Source: Synanceia verrucosa (lineage: Eukaryota; Chordata; Actinopteri; Perciformes; Synanceiidae). From it: a stretch of DNA of 64,000 bases. Position numbers and translations under genes: made by a program. Within the stretch, counting starts at the first letter, position 1, and each line of letters opens with the position of its first letter. The notes below the pieces were generated by a model. That model was not told the DNA's origin, ran no database searches, and saw only the letters and a program-made list of their open reading frames with translations. The DNA lies in NCBI GenBank assembly GCA_029721515.1, contig CM056554.1, forward strand, positions 26,332,236 through 26,396,235, written 5' to 3'. This document shows, piece after piece, positions 32,631 through 42,890 of the stretch.

Positions 32631-33945
32631 CCTGACACTTTGTTTTCCCAAATTTCGCCCCTTTTCCAATGTTAAAAAGTTGTGTAACTTTGCACATTCC
32701 TGCGGCCCAATCCGAAATTCGATATTTTGGGGTGATCACACACGGCGCTTGCGAAATGGCTGAGTAGCGCCCCCTACAACGTCAAAAAAATCCCATAGGG
32801 AAATTCGCCAACTTTGTCGTACCTCAACGACAATTGGTAGAGATGTTAAGCATACATGTACAAACAAAATTGTCTCTTGGCAGGATGTTGAAATTCCAAC
32901 AGGAAGTCGGCCATTTTGAATTTTCTATTTTCTGATGAAAACAAACTCGTCCTAGCGATTTCGTCCGATCGACTTGAAATTTGGTACAGAACATCTCCAG
33001 ACCTAGCTGAGCAAAAGTTGTGCTCTGCGCGTAATTAGGTCAAAGGGCGTAGTCGCCAGGACTCGACAAACTTTGGCGAATTCGCCGTTTAAATTTGAAC
33101 GGCTCTCACATTCACATAGTCGATCCTAGCAACTTCAAATTTTCAGAGCATGACGGGGCTCGACCCTGAATGTTCCGATGTGTTAATGTCATGCGTTGCT
33201 GATAGCTTACCCGGTGGTAACAGGAAGTGACTTGTTCTTACTTATTACATTAACTGATGCTGCATAGTAGTCCATCAATCACTCGCCATGAAAATACGTT
33301 TGCCTTTTTGATGGCTTTAATAAAGTCGTATCATCATGAAAATCGATCCACAGGTCAAGGCTGGCGTCCTCTGCAATCTGATGCAGGCTGCGCCCCTGGG
33401 CGGGGCCAAATGGCTCCACAGCTCCACCCTTTACGTGTACATGTACTGACACCACATAGTTGACACAGGTCAAGGGTAGCGACCTGCAACATCTGATGGG
33501 GGCCATGCTAGTGGGCGGGGCGAAATGGCTCCATAGCGCCCCCTGGAAATCTTCAAAAACCCCTCCCTATAGGGGTTTTTATGGAGTTGGATCATGACAA
33601 TCGGTACACATGTGCAAGTTGACCAGACGCACAAAAAAGTCTCTTGCACCAATTCTCTGTTCCAAACAGGAAGTCGGCCATTTTGTTTCCACACGTCATT
33701 TTGGTGCCTCCAAATACCTTTGGCCTTGTGATGGCTTCAATAAACTCGTATCATCATGAAAGTTGATACACAGGTCAAGCATGGCGACCTCTAACATCTG
33801 ATGGGGGCCAAGCCAATGGGTGGTACAAAGTGGCTCCATAGCGCCCCCTACAATCAAAATTTCCCATAGGGAATGTCGATGACTTTGTCGTACCTGAACA
33901 AAAAGCGGTACAGATGTTAAGCATAACCAGTTGAACAAAATTGTC
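32631..33945 (+). mobile_element. Hairpin-ended repeat, copy F, body only
   Basis: Begins at CCTGACACTTTGTTTTCCCA directly after the (ATT)n end of copy E, with no 5' unit. It carries the GGAAGTCGGCCATTTTG modules and breaks off near 33945 at the border with a satellite unit. Confidence 0.6.
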
Positions 33946-33947
33946 AT

Positions 33948-34050
33948 GAAAAATTAAAAAAATGTCATAATATAGTATGTCGAAAATGTCTAGATTCTGA
34001 ATTAAAAAAAAAAAAAAAAGTCATTAAAACAGCCTTAGCCACTGTAGTCA
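33948..34050 (+). repeat. Single AT-rich satellite unit
   Basis: ATGTCATAATATAGTATGTC then GAAAATGTCTAGATT is one unit of the satellite found as an array at 39300-40180. It sits at the border between a hairpin-ended repeat cluster and the 34-39 kb island. Confidence 0.75.
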
Positions 34051-35320
34051 TGTCTTCATGGTGTGGACTGCATCTTTTATTTATACTTCAGTCAGTAACA
34101 TAAACTGAGAGTGTCAAATTATTGTTTTAATGTCTTTATCTTGAGTTTCCCCTCATGACTTAACATGACCTTTTGTTTCCTTGTTCTGAAAAGTTAATGA
34201 TCTCAAGGTAAGAGCATTAAAAACATAACTGCAAGCAGCAAGGTTGTTCTGTAGCCTTCTGTAGGGATAATCAACAAAAGTCCAAATATATTCACAGCAG
34301 CATTACTCACCTGTGAGGTCGTCCAAAACTGCTCACATCCAGAGGAAACTCCAGTCCGGACTGTGTTGTTGTTTTAAGGTTTGTGATCTTGAAGACATGA
34401 GTGATATTAATAACAGTTATGGAATGAATTCTACCAAAAAATTATTTGACAATACACAGAAGCTACCGTTAGCTAGCTACATTGACAGTTTGATGGGACT
34501 CTGAAGAAGTTCCACTTTGATTAGAAAGCCATCCCTCTGCCTCTTGCTCGTCTGAACACGGCAAGACACTCAGCTGATAACCTGGCCACATTAGTACTCA
34601 TTCACAGTAGGCTAACATCTAATCATTACAAAAGCCCATGCTTGCTGACCAAACTAACCCACCATACAACAGCTGTAACATTCACACCATTTAAAATTTA
34701 AACATTCTTTAAAATATAAAGAGTACCAGCCAATCACAGCAGAGGCAGGAAGTGTGTCTCCATCTGAACTGAAACTGAAACCAGAACTGAATGTGGGGAT
34801 CAAATTTAGCAGTTTTTTTCATTATCATAATATTACATTCCGTTTAAAAATCATGTCAACTCCTCTTCAAAACTGTCCTCTGCAGAGAAAACAAAAGAAT
34901 CCTGAATATCAGATGAAAGGATTTAAGTGTACAATTTGTCAAGGTTCATTTGACTCGAATAAAATATGTTTCTTTGTTTTTTTTTTTTTTCACATGGATT
35001 AAAAATGGACATTTAACTCATATAAAGATAACAAGGCAAAATAATTTGAGAAAGGATTACTGAGAAAGTACACAGTAAAAGTACTACGTAATAATTTTGG
35101 GAATGCTCTCACATACTGGGCCCAAAAACAATGTTTTCAAGGGGGAACTAATGGCAATAAAATCCATCTTCAAAGATAGCAGAGAAGGTTTTGTTCTAGT
35201 CATTTGGGAGGCAATATATCAGTTCATTTATTAATATTGTCACTCGTATTTACAGTGAAATACAAAAAAATGCCAGGGACTTTTTTTTAATCCCACAAGT
35301 TTAATAAATGATGTTCTTCA
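34051..35320. other. No recognisable gene
   Basis: AT-rich. Frames at 34313-34504 and 34754-35002 have no motifs. Nothing supported. Confidence 0.5.
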
Positions 35321-35324
35321 ATAA

Positions 35325-35475
35325 ACTGCATTTGGCCACTAATCGGGCAGTACAGCTCCTCTTCTTGTCCCCACTCTTGAACATCTCCTCCCTCTGCAAC
35401 CATAGCCATCTGAGTTTAGCTGTGAACCAGGGTTTGTCATTGCTGTAACTCACCCTGGTGCGAGTTGGTACACAA
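35325..35475 (-). repeat. LINE ORF2 fragment (endonuclease-RT linker)
   Basis: On the minus strand VPTRTRVSYSNDKPWFTAKL then RWLWLQREEMFKSGDKK matches the linker of fish CR1/Rex1-type LINEs. The equivalent region in the LINE at 47.6-50.6 kb reads VPTRTFRCFSNNKPWITPDI. About 50 residues only, no other domain. Confidence 0.7.
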
Positions 35476-36185
35476 ATGATGAATTACAATGACTATCATG
35501 CATTTAAGTTAAGTCACAGTGAGTAAAATGGTTTACGAAGGAAACAAAGGTTAGGCACAATAATCTGACCTCACAGGACTTCATGGTCCAGTGAAGCCGT
35601 CGTGCTGCTTTCATCTGGCTGATGTTGTTATGGAGGAAGGTCGGGATCTGAAAGGCTGCTCATCACAGGCCTCTGAAGGACTCCTCCAGCAGGTGTTTGT
35701 GATGGTTGTTATGGAGGAGATCCAGCTGACAGGAGGTCAGTCATGTTCCTATGCTGCAAGCATCTCTCATTCTGGCTTCTTCCTGGGATGATACTTGGTG
35801 AGACAGAAACACATTTACTAAAGGAAGCAGGGCGGAGAATCAACAACCAGCACCAAAATTACAAAAACTGGAAAGCTGCAGAGAAACTCGAGGCCAGCTA
35901 ATTAATGCTACTCCACTTCCAAGTGTATTTTAAATAAGTTGTAAAGCCGGGCCTCCTCCTTCAGCAAACTTCCGCTTTTAAACATGCAATATAATAATGT
36001 TCCTGTTTGAAAAAAACTCTGCTACACAAAACTGAGATAGTAGTTCAGGTGTTTTCATACAGCATGTTGAGGACAGCCGATCCTTTTAACGAGGCCAGGT
36101 GATGACAGAATGCACAGTGATCACATGATACAGCTGGATTATGATCAGGACAACACAAAGAGGCTGTTTGGTGTCAAAGCAACAG
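35476..36185. other. No recognisable gene
   Basis: Contains a plus-strand frame at 35591-35791 without motifs. Nothing supported. Confidence 0.5.
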
Positions 36186-37074
36186 TCAGAGAAAACAAAA
36201 AGGGGGCAAGAAAACAGACCTGGTTTCTCCTGAGTGGACGCTGGGACTTGGGAGCTCGTCCTCGTGAACCTCAGGAGGCTCGGCGTCTCCCTGAGACACA
36301 AACAGAGCAGATCGAACACATGGAAGAGTAACGCTGCTCTTCTGAGCCTCTGAAGACGCTTCAATTTCAGTTAAAAACACACAGTTTCTGTAAAAGTGAG
36401 AATTTTAGCATTAAACCTCATAAAGTGTAAACACAGTTATGAAGATGAGACCGACCTGAGTTATAGTCTCCAACTCAGCCAGCACAGCATCTTGATCTTC
36501 TTGAGGCAGCAAGCCTCTCATCTATTCGCTGCAGAGACAGAACAAGCTCTGAGTAAACAACAACAAACTGGTTCATACTGTAGATCAGAGGATAGAAAAT
36601 GGTCCTGTATGTTTGACATCAGCTTACTGCTTGGTATTCGATGGCATCCTGTTTCATCCCAAATCCCCTCAACTTCTTCAACAGACATCATCTAAAACTG
36701 AAAAAGCATCAAAAACCATTGAAACAGACACTGAAAGACAGACTCATTTCTAAAATCACTTGTAAGATACATATGTAGGAAATCCACCATCAAACACCAA
36801 ATATTCAAAGGCTCATTACATTCTCAAAATGTACACAAATCTTTTATGATCTCTACCCTGGATATTTATAAAAAATATGAAAAAAGAATTCCACTAGAAG
36901 TTCATTTCTCCGGATTTGTCACCTTTGTCACCTCAGTAGTGATCTATCTCTCTGTAACATGATATTATTCTCGCTCTTTTTTCAGCAGCTGTTTGACGAA
37001 AAGTCTCTCCTTCTCCAGCTGCAGGCTGATCTCTTCTGATACTACCTCAGTTTATCTCTTTGTTGTTTCAGTTG
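36186..37074 (-). pseudogene. chmp6: CHMP6 (ESCRT-III, VPS20) unprocessed pseudogene
   Basis: CHMP6 is the myristoylated ESCRT-III subunit that links ESCRT-II to CHMP4 on endosomes. Four exon-like blocks occur on the minus strand in the right order. At 37074-36970: QLKQQRDKLR, a stop in place of Gln, YQKR, a frame change, then ISLQLEKERLFVKQLLKK. At 36691-36628: MSVEEVEGIWDET with a 2-nt loss, flanked by TTTTAG and GTAAGC. At 36528-36456: RIDE, an 8-nt loss, then LLPQEDQDAVLAELETITQ, flanked by CTCTGCAG and GTCGGT. At 36290-36186: GDAEPPEVHEDELPSP after GTGTCTCAG. Splice sites show it is a gene duplicate, not a retrocopy. The blocks for the myristoylated N terminus and the middle helices were not found. 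Confidence 0.72.
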
Positions 37075-37556
37075 TTGTCATGAGGTACAAACAGAAACAT
37101 GAGAATAAACCTGCCATTCACACACACATTCATAATACAGAGTAGCTTAATGATCTAACAGTGGGGTTAGACAGCTGTCTGTATTATTACAGTGAACAAG
37201 AGGACTTCACCTGCAGCCCTGCTAAACTCTACTGCAATCTGATGTTTTTTACCGTTAAATATGCTCCTTGGATGAAATTTACACTGATCGTTACGGCTCA
37301 GGTTTTGTTTTAACCAACACACCAAAATCTAAAAGTATATATTACATTATATTCAAGCCGAATTGAAGAGTAACACATAACGTCCTAGCATGATAACTTT
37401 GTGCTGTAAAAACTGTGTGTGTACCACTGCGACACACATGATTGTTTAATTACCACATTGTGTTATTCAGTTTTGCGCGACTTAATCTTGTTCAAGAACC
37501 TAACGTCCAGTATGGAGACTAACTTTAACAGGAACAGATAGCTAGCTAATGCTAGC
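37075..37556. other. No recognisable gene
   Basis: Lies between the CHMP6 pseudogene and the promoter region of the coiled-coil gene. The first CHMP6 exon would be expected here but is not visible. Confidence 0.5.
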
Positions 37557-37598
37557 TGACGTGATCAAACGTGTTCCGTTACCATAGCAACGGAACAC
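37557..37598 (+). promoter_or_regulatory. X-box (RFX site) within a palindrome, plus CRE-like site
   Basis: GTTACCATAGCAAC (37578-37591) fits the RFX X-box consensus GTNRCC-N(0-3)-RGYAAC exactly. It lies inside a longer palindrome with perfect 10-bp arms, GTGTTCCGTT and AACGGAACAC (37571-37598). A CRE-like TGACGTGA is at 37557-37564. The X-box is about 31 bp before the ATG at 37623. RFX factors drive ciliary and testis genes; that this site does so here is inference. Confidence 0.75.
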
Positions 37599-37622
37599 AG
37601 ATCACAGGCAGTTCAGAACACA

Positions 37623-39173
37623 ATGGCATCATCACACCATGACTGTTTAGAACTGCCTTTGATCTTTTGGGCACACAGAGAGACACAGAGAGTTCACAGT
37701 CTGCTGTTTAAAACAGAGATGAGCCTTTTCTACAAAAGCATATTGGCAAACAGCAGCACTGATATGGATAGTGAAAACAACACAACACACCAGGGGGATG
37801 CTGGCAGGCCCCAGGAACAACCAGAACATCCTCAACAGGACCATGTTCCTCCACCAGTGGCACTTCACGCAAGTGATGCTTACACGTATCCAAGCGAAGA
37901 GATCTCAGTCCTGCTGAAGGCAACAAAAGTTGATGGCGAAGGGATGGAGAAAGCCTGGCAGCAACGGTTCAAAGCATTGGAGGAGAGGTTTGCCAAGGAG
38001 CTGGCACAGAAAGAGGAGGACTGGAGAAAGAAGGAGAGCCAGATGAAGGTTGACATTCAACGCAAGGATGACAAAATCATCACCCTTACCCAAAACAGGG
38101 ACAGTGTCAACGAGACAATGAGGCAGCTAAACACAAAAAGAGCTGAACTCTACCAGTCTGTGAAAGACTGTCTGGACAACGTCAAATCCTTGAATGAGAG
38201 GCTGGCACAAACAGAAGACAGCTGGAAAAAGAAGGAGAGCCAGATGAAGACTGAGATTCAGGACAAGGACAACATAATCTTTGCTCTTCAGCAAAGCACG
38301 GAGCATTTACGTGAGAGCCTCAACAAGAAAACGAGGCAGCTAAACACAAAAAGAGCTGAACTCCACCAGTCTGTGAAAGACTGTCAGGACAAGGTCAAAT
38401 CCTTGGATGAGAGGCTGGCACAAACAGAAGACAGCTGGAAAAAGAAGGACAGCCAGATGAAGACTGAGATTCAGGACAAGGACAACATAATCTTTGCTCT
38501 TCAGCAAAGCACGGAGCATTTACGTGAGAGCCTCAACAAGAAAACGAGGCAGCTAAACACAAAAAGAGCTGAACTCCACCAGTCTGTGAAAGACTGTCAG
38601 GACAAGGTCAAATCCTTGGATGAGAGGCTGGCACAAACAGAAGAGAGCTGGAAAAACAAGGTGAACCAGCTGGAAATTGAGCTTCACAACAAGGATGACA
38701 AAATCCAAAGTCTTCTCCAATGCAAAGACCATTTATGTCAGAATCTCGATGAGAAAATGAGGCAGCTGGAAGCAAAAACAGCTGAACTCAACCAAACCGA
38801 GGCAGCCTGGCAGGAGTCCAGAGAGACAATGGAGTGCACGTTCACAAGGAACCTGGCTGAGGTGGAACAGACCTGGGACACAAGACTCCAACAGGCAACT
38901 AGCTGCATTAGTGTGTGGAAGATGAAATATGAGCAGGTCTACAATATCAACAAGGACCTGGCCGAAAAAATACAAGGCCTGGAGACAGCAGCTCAACACA
39001 CGCAGAAGGAGATCAAACTGCTGGAGGACATCTGCCTGTACCAGAAGAGCAGAAGAGGCTGCTTCCTCTTCAGACGGGAGATCCTGGACAGGGAGGCAGC
39101 AATGGAGAGGATGAAGACCAAGCTGCATGACAGGGAGATGAAAAAGAGGGAGGAGGGGGAGAAAAGGGGGTGA
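37623..39173 (+). CDS. Intronless coiled-coil protein with 71-residue repeats
   Basis: A 516-codon open frame with a good start context (A at -3, G at +4). Residues 1-100 are less ordered, with an acidic, Pro/Gln-rich part (about 48-80). Residues 105-470 are almost continuous charged coiled coil. A 71-residue unit (LNTKRAELHQSVKDCQDKVK, SLDERLAQTEDSWKKK, QDKDNIIFALQQSTEHLRES) occurs at 169-239 and 240-310, with diverged copies before and after; the DNA copies are 213 bp apart and nearly identical. The C terminus (471-516) is basic. No catalytic motif, signal peptide or membrane span is seen. A later start at Met33 or Met48 is possible. I do not recognise the family; the X-box suggests a ciliary or centrosomal role. 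Repeat length being a multiple of three keeps the frame. It could be a retrogene. Confidence 0.75.
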   Translation: MASSHHDCLELPLIFWAHRETQRVHSLLFKTEMSLFYKSILANSSTDMDSENNTTHQGDAGRPQEQPEHPQQDHVPPPVALHASDAYTYPSEEISVLLKATKVDGEGMEKAWQQRFKALEERFAKELAQKEEDWRKKESQMKVDIQRKDDKIITLTQNRDSVNETMRQLNTKRAELYQSVKDCLDNVKSLNERLAQTEDSWKKKESQMKTEIQDKDNIIFALQQSTEHLRESLNKKTRQLNTKRAELHQSVKDCQDKVKSLDERLAQTEDSWKKKDSQMKTEIQDKDNIIFALQQSTEHLRESLNKKTRQLNTKRAELHQSVKDCQDKVKSLDERLAQTEESWKNKVNQLEIELHNKDDKIQSLLQCKDHLCQNLDEKMRQLEAKTAELNQTEAAWQESRETMECTFTRNLAEVEQTWDTRLQQATSCISVWKMKYEQVYNINKDLAEKIQGLETAAQHTQKEIKLLEDICLYQKSRRGCFLFRREILDREAAMERMKTKLHDREMKKREEGEKRG

Positions 39174-39299
39174 AAACAAGAGGAATGGAGAAGAGTGACA
39201 GTGATTGTCAAATAGAGGAGGCTGCTGGATGTTCAGTAACTTCCTTCATCTCCTTCACCTCTACCTCCTTTATCATTTAATCAATAGATCAAAGTGATG

Positions 39300-40180
39300 G
39301 ATTTGATCAAAATCAAAATAGGTCAAAATCTAAACTGTCAATAAAAGTAAATCAAAAAAACATGTTATATGTATCTGATTAATGTCATGCTATTAGATCC
39401 TTCAAAAAACTTTGAAAAAGGCATATTATGAAATGTAAAGGAATTAAAAAAATGTCATAGTATAGTATGTCGAAAAAGTCATTCGAGATCAAAACCTAGA
39501 TTGTCAATAAAATTAATCAAAACAACATATTATATGATTCTGATTACTGCCATACTGTCAAATTCTTCAAAAAAAAAGTTGTAACAAAGACATAAAATGT
39601 AATGAAATTAAAAAAATGTCAAAATAGGTCAAAATCTAGATTCCACATAACAGATTACATGATTCTGATTACTGTCGTGCTGTCAGAAAAAGTTGTGAAA
39701 AAGGAATGTTATGAAATTTCACAAAATTTTTAAAAAAAATGTCATAGTATATTATGTCGAAAAAAGTCAAAAAGAAAAAAAATAGATTGGTGATAAAAGG
39801 CATCAAAACAACACATTCTTTGTCGAAAATCTCAAAATGGGTCAAAATCTAGATTGTCCATAAAAGTCAATATAACAACTTATTATATGATTCTGATTAC
39901 CATCATGCTGTCAGATTCTTCAAAAAAAGGCATATTATGAAATGTCATGAAATTAAAAAAAAAAATGTCATAGTATAGTATGTCGAAAAAAGTCAAAAAG
40001 TTCAGAAAATAGATTGTTTTTAAAAGGCAACAAAACAAGAAATTACTCTATATGATCCTGAATACAGTCAAGATTATCCATAAAAGTCATTAAAACAACA
40101 TATTACATGATTGTGATTACTGTCGTGCTGACAGATTCTTCAGAAAAGTTGTAAAAATGGCAAATTATGAAATGTCATAT
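39300..40180 (+). repeat. AT-rich satellite, about 5-6 units of 150-170 bp
   Basis: Recurring blocks are ATGTCATAGTATAGTATGTC with GAAAAA, CTAGATTGTCCATAAAAGTC, and ATGATTCTGATTACTGTCGT with GCTGTCAGATTCTTC. Unit spacing varies because of A-runs. A single unit lies at 33948-34050 on the other side of the island. Confidence 0.85.
39340..39345 (+). terminator. Candidate polyadenylation signal
   Basis: AATAAA about 165 bp after the stop of the coiled-coil frame. It belongs to the first unit of the satellite (CTGTCAATAAAAGTAAATC), so the satellite may supply the 3' end of the transcript. Confidence 0.4.
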
Positions 40181-40187
40181 GTGACGG

Positions 40188-40450
40188 CCCCTCCCCTTAC
40201 TCTGGAGGTGTGTGGCTTGCTGGTTGCTGGTTGCTCTGTTCTGTTTTTCAGGAGGGACCGTCATCAGCTGATGTGCTGCACCTGGGCCTGGTTAAGTGGT
40301 TGTATGCTGCTGATACCAGCTGGCTCTCCATGGCTCACTCCATCCACACCGTACATGGGGGCACCACGGCACGGCCGTGCCTTTCCTGCTTCTTTTGTTT
40401 TTTTTTTGCAGTCATGCACACACACATACCCCTCAGACACATACACTACT
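40188..40450 (+). repeat. Possible LTR or transposon fragment
   Basis: TGTGACGGCCCCTCCCC with CATCAGCTGATGTGCTGCAC and CTGGGCCTGGTTAAG is unlike the AT-rich neighbours and resembles the start of a fish LTR. No partner end or coding part is present. Confidence 0.3.
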
Positions 40451-40453
40451 TAT

Positions 40454-42890
40454 TAGGGCCCGAGCGGACTGTGAAACAGGTCCACAAGGGACCTATTGAA
40501 ACTGTAGTGTTTATTATTAGGGCCCGAGCGGACTGTGAAACAGGTCCGCAAGGGACCTATTGAAACTGTAAGGTTTATTCTTCTTATTAGGGCCCGAGCA
40601 AACTGTGAAACAGGTCCGCAAGGGACCTATTGAAACTGTAGTGTTTGTTATTATTTATTAGGGCCCGATCGGACTGTGAAACAGGTCCGCAAGGGACCTA
40701 TTGAAACTGTAATGTTTCTTTTTCTTCTTCTTCTTTTTCTTCTTCTTCTTCTTATTCCTGTACACGTGTTTTCCCCAATTTGGCCCCTTTCCCAACATTA
40801 AAAAGTTATATAAATTTGCACATTCCTGAGGTCCACCACGAAATTCGATATTTTGGGGTGTTTGCACACGCAAATGGCTGAATGTTGCATGCAAAATGGC
40901 TGAATGGCGCCCCCTACAAAGTTGAAAAATCCCCATAGGGAAAGTCGCCAATTTTGGCGTACCTCAACGAAAATCAGTTCACATGTTAAGCATACACAGA
41001 CAAACAAAATTGTGTCTTGGCAGGAAGCTGAATTTCCAACAGGAAGTCGGCCATTTTGAATTTTTGATTTTCTGATGAAAACGAACTCGTCCTAGGGATT
41101 TCGTCCGATCAACTTGAAATTTGGTACAGGTCATCTCCAGAGCTAGCTGAGCAAAAGTTGTGCTCTGCACGTAATTAGGTCAAAGGGCGTGGCTGCTCGG
41201 GCTCGTTAAACTTTGGCGAATTCGTCATCTAAATTCGAACGACTCTCACGTTCACATACTCGATCCTAGCAACTTAAAATTTTCAGAGCATGACGGGGGC
41301 GCGCCCCTGAAGGTTCCGATGTATTAACGTCATGCCTTACTCATAGCGCCCCCCTGGTGGTAACAGGAAGTGACGCATTCTTAATTTTTACATTAACTGA
41401 TGCCACATAGTTTAGTCCATCAACATCATTCCACTTCTAAAACCTAAAGAACAACTTGGTGAAGCTACATTACGAACAGCATGAGGCTACGACTCACGGC
41501 GCCCGTGTGGCGTTGCTGCGATTTTTTGATCACTCGCCATGGAAATACGTTTGCCTTTTTGACAGCTTTAATAAAGTCGTATCATCATGAAAATTGATAC
41601 ACAGGTCAAGGCTGGTGCCTCTAACATCTGATGTGGTCCCCGCCCAGGGGCGTGGCCAAATGCCTCTACAGCGCCACCCTTTACGTTTACATGTTCTGAT
41701 ACGACATAGTTGACGTCATCGACTTCATTCCACTTCTAAAACATCCACAATACATTGATGAAGCTACATTATGAACACCGTGAAGCTACGATAAACGACA
41801 TCCGTATGGCAGCGCCGCGTCTTCCGATTTTTCGCCAAGAAAATACGTTCGGCGTTTTGATGGCTTTAAAAAAGTCGTATCATCATGAAATTTGATACAC
41901 AGGTCAAGGGTGTCGACCTTTAACATCTGATGGGGGCTACGTTCATGAGCGGTCAAAATGGCTCCATAGCGCCCCCTTGAAACTTTCAAAAAAACCCTCC
42001 CCATAGGGTTTTTTATGGAGTTGGAACATGAAAATTGGAACACATGTGCAACTAAACCAGACGCACAAAAAAGTCTCTTACACCAATTGTTTACTCCAAA
42101 CAGGAAGTCGGCCATTTTGAATTTTGGATTTTCTGATGAAAGCGAACTCGTCCTAGGGATTTCGTCCGATCTACTTGAAATTTGGTACTCTTCATCTCCA
42201 GACCTAGCTGAGCAAAAGTTGTGCTCTGCACGTAATTAGGTCAAAGGGCGTGGCCGCTAGGGCTTGAGAAACTTTGGCGAATTCGCCGTCTAAATTCGAA
42301 TGACTCTCACATTTGCATACTCTATCCAAGCAGCTTCAAATTTTCTGAGCATGATGGGGACTCAGCCCTGAACGTTCTGATGTATTAATGTTACGCCTGA
42401 CACATGGCGCCCCCCAGTGGCAATAGGAGGTGACCAGTTCTTTGGCTTTTTGATGGCTTGAAGAAACTTGTATCATCATAAAAGTTCATACCCAGGTCAA
42501 GGATGGCGACCTCTAACATCTGATGTGGTCCACACTAATGGGCGGGGCAAAATGGCCAAATAGCGCCCCCTTGAAATTTTCAAAAACCCCTCCCCATAGG
42601 GGTTTTTATGGAGTTGGAAAATGAAAATCAGTACACACGTGTACCTTGACCAGACGCACAAAAAAGTCTCTTGCACCAACTGTCTATTCCAAACAGGAAG
42701 TCGGCCATTTTGTTTCCACTCTTCATTTTGGCTGGATTTCCACATTGAACCATCGGATGGCCGTAACTGCTTTGTTTATTGGCCAAATCGCTTGACGTTT
42801 ATTGCCCCCTGCTCGCACCGCCGTACCCATCTGATACCCGACCGCGACATACCGCGAGGGCCCTACATAACCGCTTGCGGTTTTCTAGTT
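40454..42890 (+). mobile_element. Hairpin-ended repeat, copy G, near full length
   Basis: Four 5' units (40454, about 40517, 40588 and 40660), a (TTC)n run, then the body from CCTGTACACGTGTTTTCCCC. Internal modules have CAGGAAGTCGGCCATTTTG at about 41040, 42103 and 42697. It ends with CGCGAGGGCCCTACATAACC, a hairpin AACCGC-TT-GCGGTT and TTTTCTAGTT. It is the most complete copy in the window (about 2.4 kb). Confidence 0.68.

Noticed and set aside
28890..33700. Many 60-130 codon ORFs on both strands with similar peptides such as GRLPVWNRQLVQETFLCVWS
   Set aside because: They recur only because the non-coding repeat recurs, are open on both strands and carry no family motif.
36186..37074. Functional chmp6 gene
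   Set aside because: A stop and frame-breaking deletions occur in three of four recognisable exons and three exons are missing.
38733..39179. 148-codon minus-strand ORF opposite the coiled-coil gene
   Set aside because: Leu/Pro-rich antisense shadow of Lys/Glu-rich coding sequence.
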